A DNA stretch of 22,882 nucleotides from NCBI GenBank assembly GCA_022072055.1, contig JAJVIK010000022.1:1-22882 (forward strand). Reading direction: 5' to 3'. The notes beneath the pieces are model-generated. The model was not told the origin of the DNA. It searched no databases and saw only the letters and a list, made by a program, of their open reading frames with translations. Each line of letters starts with the position of its first letter. Positions within the stretch are counted from its first letter, which is position 1. Made by a program: the position numbers and the translations under genes. This stretch comes from a bacterium. GTDB taxonomy: Bacteria; Hinthialibacterota; Hinthialibacteria; OLB16. Below, piece by piece: positions 16,221 to 22,882 of this stretch.

Positions 16221-17659
16221 CTTACGGCCTCCATTCCCGTCCCGATGTCCTGGACCGCTTGATTGAAACACTCGAGACTGAAGCGCTTGCGACGAGCTTC
16301 GATGGAGCGAAAGCCGATTCCGCCCCGCCAGGCCTCGTCGAGACTCCGATTGACCGGCTCCAGCGGCGGAGAGGCGGAAGCGCCGGCGGTCCCTTTCCAG
16401 GCGGGGAAATCGTAGGCCAGGGCATGCAGCGCCCAGTATATCTGTTGAGCCTGATCGAAATGGCGGATCACCCAGGCCGAGGGAATCTCCGGAGCAAGGC
16501 GTCGTCCTTGCGCTTGGATGGGCCGGACCAGATCGGACCTCAAGGCGCTCGCCAGCGCCTCATCTTCACGATGGCGCCGGGAGAGCTCCGCTACTCGGGA
16601 GACAAGGTTCTCCGCCGCGCCCGCGGCTTCGAGGGCGGAGAGTCGCAGGGTCTCACGGGCCTTTGGGTCGGCGGAGGTTATCGCTTGCCGGGCGCACTCG
16701 GTGGCCGATTCCAAACGTTGCTTCTCCTCGCTCAAACCGAGTCGGTCCAAGAGGGGGAGATAGACCGGGAGCCTTCCCTCGACTTCCCTCCAGCGATCTT
16801 GAGACAGCTTGTGATGGCAGGAGAAGCATTCAGGCGAGTCGAACACGGGAAGCGGCTGATGGAGGTTGGCCTCCTCGGCCAGGACCTTGAAGGAGTCTTC
16901 CATCGCCACGGACAGGCCCACGGCCCAGTATTCGAGCGGGGAGGCCTCGCGCGGATCCCAGTGCGGCGGCTGACGGAGGCTGAAATCGTGGAACTCGAAG
17001 CCGACATCCGGGTGACCCGCCGCAATGATCTCGTGGTCAAGGCCCGAATGGCAGCCGAGGCACAGCCTGGCTCGTGTCGGAAGATCCTCCAAGTCCTTCA
17101 TCCCGGCTTTCACGTTACGCGCGCGACGCTGCTCCCTGGTTTCACCCTCGGCCAGAACATAGTGGGTGTCGCGGTACTTTTCCGCCGGGCCATGGCAGGC
17201 CTCGCAGCCGATGTTGTCCTCCACGGGATCGTAGGGCCTTCCGGAACCTTGATGAGGCGCGATCTCCTCCGGGGCCACTTGGGGCAAGTGACAGCGCACG
17301 CATTTCTCCCAACCCAGCGCGACCTCATTCCAGGGTTGTCCCTCCGCGCGATGGAGGGGAAGCCCCATGAGCTCCGCGATGTGACGGGAAAGCCGACCGC
17401 TGGAGGGGTTTTCACTCTCATCCGGGATCAGGTCGAGAAAGGCGCGATGGTGAGCGTCGATTCGGTCGGCAATCTCTTCCTGAGACCAGATGTAATAGGC
17501 CGGGATGTGGTTCTCGAATTGGATCGCGGCGGATCCCCGGTCATGGCAGCTCCTGCAGTCATCGTTCCCCAGATATCGGGGAGCGGTTGGAGGGACCTCC
17601 TCGGCGCGCGCGGTCGCGCCCACGACAAGCCAACAGAGAACTCCGAAGACCCATCTCAT
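16217..17659 (-). CDS. Exported pentahaem cytochrome c, cytochrome c554-like (paralogue A)
   Basis: A 480-residue protein with an N-terminal signal (WVFGVLCWLVVGATARA, 3-19) and GGAGG just before ATG 17659. Haem c sites are CRSCH (35-39), CVRCH (120-124), CEACH (152-156), CLGCH (200-204) and CFSCH (278-282). Shared with paralogue B are YLG-x-x-C at haem 1, CEACHG, CL-CHxGLDHEI-AAGHPD, QPPHW-x-x-EASP, W-VG, CF-CH-KL-QDRWR-VEG and, near the C-terminus, TAWV/SAWV-R-FD-A. Extra distal histidines in the AGHPD and QPPHW blocks are candidate axial ligands. Both ends overlap neighbours by 4 bp, so stoichiometric expression with the decahaem protein is likely. The haem-free C-terminal half may dock a partner. 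No catalytic motif identifies an enzyme activity. Confidence 0.9.
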   Translation of the reverse strand: MRWVFGVLCWLVVGATARAEEVPPTAPRYLGNDDCRSCHDRGSAAIQFENHIPAYYIWSQEEIADRIDAHHRAFLDLIPDESENPSSGRLSRHIAELMGLPLHRAEGQPWNEVALGWEKCVRCHLPQVAPEEIAPHQGSGRPYDPVEDNIGCEACHGPAEKYRDTHYVLAEGETREQRRARNVKAGMKDLEDLPTRARLCLGCHSGLDHEIIAAGHPDVGFEFHDFSLRQPPHWDPREASPLEYWAVGLSVAMEDSFKVLAEEANLHQPLPVFDSPECFSCHHKLSQDRWREVEGRLPVYLPLLDRLGLSEEKQRLESATECARQAITSADPKARETLRLSALEAAGAAENLVSRVAELSRRHREDEALASALRSDLVRPIQAQGRRLAPEIPSAWVIRHFDQAQQIYWALHALAYDFPAWKGTAGASASPPLEPVNRSLDEAWRGGIGFRSIEARRKRFSLECFNQAVQDIGTGMEAVR

Positions 17660-19023
17660 GGTCGCCTCCCGGGCTCCTGCCGAAAGGACAGCGCGGCCTC
17701 GAACCGTTCGGAGCGGGGCGCCTTCCGTTCAGGCTCGTCAGGTTCCGGGTGAAATGTATGGCAGAAGGCGCAGTTGTTGGATTCCTTGCCGTCCGTGTGA
17801 CACTCGAGGCAAGTTTCAAGCCTTGGAATCAGGACATCGGTGGCTGACACGCTCGCGATCGGTCCGGCGGGTTTTTCCGAGCCGGATTCCGAGTGGACAA
17901 AATGGCAGTGGCGGCACTCGATTCGGGAGGAAAAATGGTCACGGTGATTGAACAATGCCTTGGAAAACCAGCGGCGCGGAATCTCCGGTGGAGCGACCGA
18001 GGGAAGCGCGGCAAGCCCCGGAACCGATGCGGTCACGCCTGGAACCAGGTGATGGCACTGTTCGCACCGGGAGTAGCCTTCCACCCTCCGCCTACCGTAA
18101 AGGATGGCTTCCTCGGCGGCGACACGACCCCGAATGGCGCGCTCGAGCGGATCCTCATCGAGCCAAGGGCGGCGCTCCGGGAGGGCGGTCAGCTCCACCG
18201 GTTCCGCGCCCAGCTCAGGGGAGTGTTCGTTGAAATAGCGGAACAAGAACGCGCGTATCGCCTCGGGTGAATCATGCGGAACCTCGCCGCGCGCAAGCGC
18301 GTGGATGCGATGAGCGTGACATCCGCCGCAGTGTTTCTCGTAATCAATCGGCAACATTCTCTCTCCCGCAGCATCGAGTTCGTGGCAGTCCTCGCAATTC
18401 ATCACCTTGCGGTTCTCGGGGCCGCCATCGGGGCCAACCAGGACACCCCTCGGATCCAGGTGGGCCTTGTGGGGGAACTTCAGTTTGCCGGGGTCCACGG
18501 CGGAACCATCCCTCCACAGCCGGAATTCGGGGTGGTCACCCCCTTCGGCCGTGAAACGGGTGACTCGCCTTCCCTCGCGCTCCGGTAGGAGGCCATGGCA
18601 GCGGGTGCAATCTTGGTCCTCGATGGCGTCCAGAGCGATATTCCCCTGGTGTTCGAGGTGGCAGACCGTGCACCTTCCGGGATAATTGTCCTCGAAACGG
18701 TGGTGCACCGCGCGGGACTCGGCGTCCACCCGGATCGTGCGGTAATGGCAGCTCATGCAGGACACATCCGAAACCGAGGAGAAGTGTTGACGATGGCAGT
18801 CTTCGCAGCGCACGTTGGCGTGCGGGGTCGAGAGCGGGCCGTTGAGGAACGCCGTCTGATCCGAGAAGACATAGAGGAGACCGGTGGAGGCTCCCATCGC
18901 CGCGAGGAGGACCAGATAGACCCAGGCCGGGAAAGGTCGCCAATACGGGCGCTGGTTGAAGTAGTCATGGGGGCGGTTGTCCTTGCCCACCGAGCTGCGC
19001 GCTATGTCCTTGGCCTTGCGCAT
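17656..19023 (-). CDS. Membrane-anchored decahaem cytochrome c
   Basis: A 455-residue protein with a short N-terminal cytoplasmic region, one membrane helix (~34-53, WVYLVLLAAMGASTGLLYVF) and ten CxxCH sites: 73, 89, 118, 139, 210, 232, 320, 370, 405 and 418. Motifs such as FPHKAH (183-188) and FNHRDHF (358-364) are the axial-His patterns of class III/c7-type cytochromes, so the fold is likely an array of c7-like modules. The topology puts the haems outside the cytoplasmic membrane, where they could take electrons from, or give them to, the membrane haem-b protein encoded just upstream. ATG 19023 has AGGA a few bases before it. Its stop overlaps the start of pentahaem A (ATGA). Length and haem spacing do not match any named oxidoreductase I recognise. 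Confidence 0.92.
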   Translation of the reverse strand: MRKAKDIARSSVGKDNRPHDYFNQRPYWRPFPAWVYLVLLAAMGASTGLLYVFSDQTAFLNGPLSTPHANVRCEDCHRQHFSSVSDVSCMSCHYRTIRVDAESRAVHHRFEDNYPGRCTVCHLEHQGNIALDAIEDQDCTRCHGLLPEREGRRVTRFTAEGGDHPEFRLWRDGSAVDPGKLKFPHKAHLDPRGVLVGPDGGPENRKVMNCEDCHELDAAGERMLPIDYEKHCGGCHAHRIHALARGEVPHDSPEAIRAFLFRYFNEHSPELGAEPVELTALPERRPWLDEDPLERAIRGRVAAEEAILYGRRRVEGYSRCEQCHHLVPGVTASVPGLAALPSVAPPEIPRRWFSKALFNHRDHFSSRIECRHCHFVHSESGSEKPAGPIASVSATDVLIPRLETCLECHTDGKESNNCAFCHTFHPEPDEPERKAPRSERFEAALSFRQEPGRRP

Positions 19024-19036
19024 CGGATCCTGAGCC

Positions 19037-20170
19037 TCAGTAGAGCAACGAGATCACGGCGTGCAGCGCGCTTCCGAACAAGAGCAGCGCGGCCATCGGG
19101 ATGTGGAGGATCAACCAGCCGTTCAGCCAGTGGTGCAGGCGCTTGCAGATCAGCAGCTCGCGGCGCAAGAGGGTCGAATCGAGCAGGTCATCGATCACCT
19201 TCTTGAGGTTTTCCGATTGGATGAACTTCCGCACATGACCAAAGGCGTTGGAGATGTCCTCCACGGTCCTGAATTTCTGAATCGCGGCCGGGACGGGTTT
19301 GGGGAGCAGGAACGGTTGTACATCCTCCACGAAGAAGGACTTGAGAACCTGAACCTCCTGGGGAGTGGGATGCGAGAATTGGAGCAGGGTGTCTCCGACC
19401 CGGATCTTGTCCCCTTCGGCGAGCTCGCTCCGCTCGACGGGTTGATCGTTCACCAGAACCATGTTTCCCTCCCGCGCGCCGAGGAGATACTTTCCGCCGG
19501 ACCGAAGAACCTCGAAGTGCCTCAGGGCCACCGTGGGGTCGGTGATCACCACGGGAATGTCCATCTCCCGCCCGAACACAAAGAGTTCCCGCTCGGCCAG
19601 GAGAACATGGGTTCCGTTATCGGGTCCGCCAATCACCTCGAGGTGCGCTCCCAGCGGTCTGTTGAACGGGCCACAGGTTTTTCGCACGGTTTCCAGACTG
19701 CTCTCCGCGAGGGATTGGATCAGCGGATCGATCCGCTCATAGATCATCTCGCGAGTGACCGCTCCGAGGAGCATTCGGGGAACAATCTGTTGGATAATCA
19801 ATCCGTAAATGCCGCTTGCGTAGCAGAGGATGAACAGGATCAAAAGCGCCTGGGTGTAGACCCCGCCGATTTCAAATCCGGAATGAAAAAAAACATAGGG
19901 GAGACTGAGCAGTCCGAACCAGACATGACCGCGCATCCACCAAGCGGCGGAGCCGAGCGGCAAGGCCCGAAGCTTTTTTCGCGGAGTCAGCAGCCCCGCG
20001 AAGACCATCATCGCGAGCGCCATGCTCCCGAAGATCAGCCCGGGCCAGCTCCCCGCCGTCTCTTCCGAGGGGGCCAGGGTGGCGCAGAGGGCGTGGGCCA
20101 AGGCCCCGCCGACGAGCAGGGCCAGGGAGACCAGGATCCAGGCGCGTTGTTCCGACAAACGGATCAACAC
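19037..20170 (-). CDS. Membrane dihaem cytochrome b-like protein with inserted FHA domain
   Basis: 377 residues, starting with GTG 20170. Likely membrane helices are ~11-31, 44-62, 82-99, 106-130 and 351-375. Two helices carry H-X13-H: H82/H96 (HVWFGLLSLPYVFFH) and H356/H370 (HIPMAALLLFGSALH). This is the ligand spacing for two stacked b haems in ferric-reductase/NOX-like and related cytochromes b. Between helices 4 and 5 sits an FHA domain (~176-266): FGRE (199-202), ALRHFEV (215-221), GNMVLVND (235-242), GDKIRVGDTLLQF (253-265). FHA domains bind phosphothreonine, but the usual Ser of the S-x-x-H motif is missing here, so binding is uncertain. A helical segment (~272-340) joins FHA to the last helix. 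It starts 3 bp after the Fe-S/cNMP gene and 13 bp before the decahaem gene, so it is probably the membrane subunit linking them. Confidence 0.82.
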   Translation of the reverse strand: MLIRLSEQRAWILVSLALLVGGALAHALCATLAPSEETAGSWPGLIFGSMALAMMVFAGLLTPRKKLRALPLGSAAWWMRGHVWFGLLSLPYVFFHSGFEIGGVYTQALLILFILCYASGIYGLIIQQIVPRMLLGAVTREMIYERIDPLIQSLAESSLETVRKTCGPFNRPLGAHLEVIGGPDNGTHVLLAERELFVFGREMDIPVVITDPTVALRHFEVLRSGGKYLLGAREGNMVLVNDQPVERSELAEGDKIRVGDTLLQFSHPTPQEVQVLKSFFVEDVQPFLLPKPVPAAIQKFRTVEDISNAFGHVRKFIQSENLKKVIDDLLDSTLLRRELLICKRLHHWLNGWLILHIPMAALLLFGSALHAVISLLY

Positions 20171-20173
20171 CGC

Positions 20174-21877
20174 TCAGGACCCCTTCCCCGCGCCCGGCGC
20201 GACTCCGGTCGGCGATTCGCGCGTGAACACATTCGGGAAGTATATCGGAAACTCCTCTTGCCGGACTCGATGCGCGGCGTCATGAGGGCAGGCGTACACA
20301 CACCGCGGCCCTCCGGAAATCCCCGCGCACAGGTCGCAAGTCACGGCCTTCTGCTTGAGAACACTCCCCTTCTTGGCCGTCTCGGAGTCCCCGCCCTCCT
20401 TGTCCGATGATGGCAGCGAGATCACCTGCATGTTGATGTTGCCGTAGGGGCAATTCTGAGCGCATTTGGTGCAGCCGATGCACCAGGGTTCAATCACAAT
20501 CTCCAGGTTCTCATGCCGCCGTATCGCCCCCACCGGGCACTCGGTCATGCACAGTGGATCGGAGCAGGAGCGGCAGGAGGTGGCCACCAGAAAGCGGTCA
20601 AAACGCTCGCCCACTCGATTGAGGCGGGTGATCCCCTCGTGGGCATCCGCGCAGGCCCGGACACATTCATCGCAGCGCGTGCATTTCTCCAGGTCGAGCA
20701 GCAGCAGGTTACGGGCATCCAGGAGCCCCTTCCCCAGGAAATCATCCAGGAGAAACGCGGACTGGCGCTCCATTTGGGCCTGGGTGTTCATCTGGCGCTC
20801 GGTGGCCTTCCGCCGGAGGCGGACCCCGACATCGGGGAATCGGTCCACCAGGGTTTGGAAATCCTCGGGGCTGACGCGCACCAGCTCGACCGTGTCGAGC
20901 GCGGAGACCGTGGCGGTGCGAGGGACCCCATCGAGCAGCCCGATCTCGCCGAAATACTCCCCTCGCCCGATATACCCGAGAACCACATCTCCCCCCGGCA
21001 CTCGCTTGGTCACCTTGAGATGGCCATTCCGGATCAGGTAAAAGCCATCCGGCTCGTCCCCCTCCCGAAAAATGATCTCGCTCTCCTTCTTGTCCAGGGG
21101 GTTTCGGTCGATAAACTCGATGCGGTCCTTGAGAAACTCCTGGATTTCCCCCTCATGCCCGGCGAAAGCGGGGACATTGCGGAGATGGGTCGAGAGCGCT
21201 CGGTTCTTATAGTCCTCCTTGAAACGATTGGACATCTCCTTCAGCAATCGGAGGATCGGCGCGAGCATCTCCAGGCACTCGCAGTCGGTGAGCGCCACCA
21301 CGGTCGCGGAGCGGGGATAGTTGTTGATGCAGGTCATCTCCCCGAAGAGGTCCCCGGAGGAAAGCTCCAGCACCGGGTTTTGACGGTCCAAATCCACGGG
21401 GGCGTCCGTGGGGATGCTCCGGCGAGGATTGGGGTCCTCGACCAATTCCGCGATGCCCGAAACAAAGCGGGTCGCATACCCTCGAAATAGACGCAGCCAT
21501 CCGCCTCGCTCTCGTTCCGCGGAGCGAACCAGACCGCTCTGGGAGGCAATGAAAACCTTGACCCGCCCATTCAGGATGTAGAAGCCGGTCTGGTCGAAAT
21601 CCCCTTCCTCACAGATCACATCCCCCTTCCTGAAACGGCGCAGCCAGACCGGGGGCTGTTTCTCCCAGGGGGTCCCCACAAAGGCCGCCGAGCGGATCTC
21701 CCGCAGATAACGCTTGGTCAGCTCCTTACGCATCTCCTCTCGGCAGTCGGCGAACAGGTCCAGGGCCAGCACCTGATCAATCGAGAGGACTTCCGCGTCC
21801 CGGGGGATCGCGGCAGTCTCCGTGTCCGGAGCCTGTCCTAGTGGGGAGAGAAGTTGGGCGTCTGTCGATTCGACCAT
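20174..21877 (-). CDS. Double cyclic-nucleotide-binding domain protein fused to a four-cluster ferredoxin module
   Basis: 567 residues, no signal peptide, presumably cytoplasmic. Two cNMP-binding (CAP-like) folds are visible. The first (~77-205) ends in LFGEMTCINNYPRSATVVAL and has a ~50-residue insertion (~114-165). The second (~265-340) has FREGDEPDGFYLIRNG and YFGEIGLLDGVPRTATVSAL. Both keep the FGE...PR-AT phosphate-binding cassette. After a helical linker comes a ferredoxin part with 16 Cys in four groups: CTRCDECVRAC (399-409), CRSCSDPLCMTEC (435-447), CIGCTKCAQNC (466-476) and CDLC...CVYAC (514-530). This is the pattern of four-cluster subunits such as HybA/NrfC/DmsB. No DNA-binding helix-turn-helix follows the CAP folds, so it is not a CRP-type regulator. 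It is first in the operon, probably the cytoplasmic electron-entry or exit subunit, with nucleotide control inferred. Confidence 0.9.
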   Translation of the reverse strand: MVESTDAQLLSPLGQAPDTETAAIPRDAEVLSIDQVLALDLFADCREEMRKELTKRYLREIRSAAFVGTPWEKQPPVWLRRFRKGDVICEEGDFDQTGFYILNGRVKVFIASQSGLVRSAERERGGWLRLFRGYATRFVSGIAELVEDPNPRRSIPTDAPVDLDRQNPVLELSSGDLFGEMTCINNYPRSATVVALTDCECLEMLAPILRLLKEMSNRFKEDYKNRALSTHLRNVPAFAGHEGEIQEFLKDRIEFIDRNPLDKKESEIIFREGDEPDGFYLIRNGHLKVTKRVPGGDVVLGYIGRGEYFGEIGLLDGVPRTATVSALDTVELVRVSPEDFQTLVDRFPDVGVRLRRKATERQMNTQAQMERQSAFLLDDFLGKGLLDARNLLLLDLEKCTRCDECVRACADAHEGITRLNRVGERFDRFLVATSCRSCSDPLCMTECPVGAIRRHENLEIVIEPWCIGCTKCAQNCPYGNINMQVISLPSSDKEGGDSETAKKGSVLKQKAVTCDLCAGISGGPRCVYACPHDAAHRVRQEEFPIYFPNVFTRESPTGVAPGAGKGS

Positions 21878-21998
21878 GAGTGTTCTGGGTTCCGAACGAA
21901 GCTATCAAACCATCGCCATGGCGGTAAGGTTGTTTTTTTCTCACTCCCCTTGATCCCAGGCGGAGTCCCCTCAACCCTACCGGAAGTTGACCAATCTG
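21878..21998. promoter_or_regulatory. Divergent promoter region of the redox operon and the glycosyltransferase
   Basis: 121 bp between two divergent starts. It contains a perfect 10-bp palindrome CGCCATGGCG (21914-21923) and a T7 run (21933-21939). I see no clear -35/-10 pair and no CRP-type TGTGA-N6-TCACA site. Promoters for both genes must be here or overlap the gene starts. Confidence 0.4.
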
Positions 21999-22882
21999 AT
22001 GAGAGTCCTGATCCTCGGATACGAATTCCCCCCCATTGGAGGCGGAACCGGGCGCGCGCTGGAGTCCCTCCTGAAATCCTGGCCGGCTGATTCGCGGATA
22101 GAGTTCGAGCTGTGGACCGTCGCTTCCCCAGTGGAGCGCTGGGTCCCCCTGCCACCCGGAGTCCGGGTGGTCGAACTTCGTTGTGGGAAGAGGCGCCCGC
22201 ACTACTGGACTGTCCGCGAGCAGATAGCGCTGCTCTGGTCGGCCTGGAGGCGGAGCCTTTCGGATGACCCGGCTCCGGATGTGGTCCTGGTTTGGGGGGG
22301 CTGGCCGCTTGGGGTGCTCCTTTGGGGTTGGTTGGGGGACCTCCCCGCGCTCTTGGCGCTGAGGGGTTCGGATGTTCCGGGGTTTAATCCGAGGACCTCG
22401 GGTTGGTTCTGGCGCGCGCTCGCTAGAGCGGTTTGGCGGCGCGCCGCGCGGGTCACGGTCAACAGCCCGGCCTTGGCGCGGCTTGCCGGAAAAGTCGCCC
22501 GTGACCTCCGGTTGGAGGTCATTCCCAACGGGGTGAACCTGCCGCGGCCCTTGGAGACTCCCTTGATCGTCCGCGAGGCGCCACCGGAGGAGGGGCCCTT
22601 CAGGATTCTGCTGGTTCAGCGCCTGATTCCCCGTAAGCGGACGGAATGGATCTTCCAGGCGCTTTCCCTGCTCCCGCCGGAATTCCGAAAACGGGTTACG
22701 ATCACCATCGCGGGGGATGGGCCGGAGCGCTATCGCCTGGAGGCGGTGGTGGAGGAGCTCGGCTTTGGGGACCGAGTCCAATTCCTAGGGGAGGTTCCCC
22801 ATTCCGAGATCGCGGCGCTGTATGCGGAGGCGGACCTGTATGTCCTCCCGTCGATGGCGGAGGGGCTGTCCAATTCCCTGCT
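21999..22882 (+). CDS. GT4-type glycosyltransferase, 3' partial
   Basis: The frame opens at ATG 21999 (MRVLILGYEFPPIGGGTGRA) and is still open at the right window edge after ~294 residues. The Gly-rich N-terminal loop (GYEFPPIGGG), LALRGSDVPG, VIPNGVNLPRP, ILLVQRLIPRKRTEWI, ITIAGDGPERYRLE, VQFLGEVPHSEIAALYAEADLYVLPSMAEGLSNSL are the standard blocks of retaining GT-B family 4 transferases; the E of AEGLSNSL belongs to the E-x7-E nucleotide-sugar motif. Such enzymes add sugars to lipids, LPS or exopolysaccharide. The acceptor is unknown. The ribosome site is weak (GGAAG at 21982-21986). It is divergent from the redox operon. Confidence 0.93.
   Translation, partial: MRVLILGYEFPPIGGGTGRALESLLKSWPADSRIEFELWTVASPVERWVPLPPGVRVVELRCGKRRPHYWTVREQIALLWSAWRRSLSDDPAPDVVLVWGGWPLGVLLWGWLGDLPALLALRGSDVPGFNPRTSGWFWRALARAVWRRAARVTVNSPALARLAGKVARDLRLEVIPNGVNLPRPLETPLIVREAPPEEGPFRILLVQRLIPRKRTEWIFQALSLLPPEFRKRVTITIAGDGPERYRLEAVVEELGFGDRVQFLGEVPHSEIAALYAEADLYVLPSMAEGLSNSL

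Noticed and set aside
15992-17752. 586-residue plus-strand open frame
   Set aside because: It is antisense to two cytochrome genes with ten CxxCH sites between them, and has no recognisable domain.
20174-21877. CRP/FNR-type transcription factor
   Set aside because: CAP folds are present, but no helix-turn-helix follows. The C-terminus is a 16-Cys ferredoxin module.
1-22882. CRISPR array, prophage, insertion sequence, tRNA or rRNA
   Set aside because: No regularly spaced repeats, transposase/integrase motifs, terminal inverted repeats or RNA-gene signatures were found. Gene content and composition look uniform.

Overview
The window is a GC-rich, gene-dense bacterial chromosome segment. Genes have clear Shine-Dalgarno sites and many 4-bp start/stop overlaps. 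I see no tRNA, rRNA, CRISPR array or transposase. The gene content (Tat-exported sugar-isomerase-like TIM barrel, PQQ sugar dehydrogenase with a Thr/Pro tail, several multihaem cytochromes c, large B12-dependent ribonucleotide reductase, FHA and cyclic-nucleotide-binding domains on redox proteins) suggests an uncultured diderm bacterium of the PVC/FCB kind (Planctomycetota, Omnitrophota, Hydrogenedentota or Sumerlaeota-like). The sequence alone does not fix the phylum.

Left part (1-7500). A thioredoxin-fold protein, open at the left edge, is followed by a small dihaem cytochrome of the photosynthetic-reaction-centre-cytochrome type. These converge, across a strong hairpin, on a minus-strand pair: apt (adenine phosphoribosyltransferase) and nrdJ (B12-dependent ribonucleotide reductase). 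The nrdJ leader carries a nested inverted-repeat structure whose 3' arm lies between the Shine-Dalgarno and the AUG. A 0.5-kb intergenic region rich in small repeats separates nrdJ from a divergent, N-terminally extended serine-O-acetyltransferase-like gene.

Middle part (7533-11495). A plus-strand run holds a GH38 alpha-mannosidase, purN, and a flavin-reductase-like flavoprotein that overlaps purN by 4 bp.

Right part (11507-21877). Eight consecutive minus-strand genes are tightly packed, with gaps of about 15 bp or less or 4-bp overlaps, except one 72-bp gap. In transcription order they encode: (1) a protein with two cyclic-nucleotide-binding folds fused to a 16-Cys (four [4Fe-4S]) ferredoxin module; (2) a membrane protein with two H-X13-H helix motifs, expected to bind two b haems, and an FHA domain inserted between the helices; (3) a membrane-anchored decahaem cytochrome c; (4, 5) two paralogous exported pentahaem cytochromes; (6) an exported PQQ sugar dehydrogenase; (7) a Tat-exported TIM-barrel protein; (8) a WaaP/Kdo-kinase-like protein lacking the catalytic Asp. 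Genes 1-5 look like one electron-transfer complex or conduit: Fe-S (cytoplasm), then haem b (membrane), then about 20 c haems (periplasm). The unusual part is that the cytoplasmic and membrane subunits carry signalling domains (cNMP, FHA). This is the best candidate in the window for an undescribed system. A divergent GT4 glycosyltransferase runs off the right edge.
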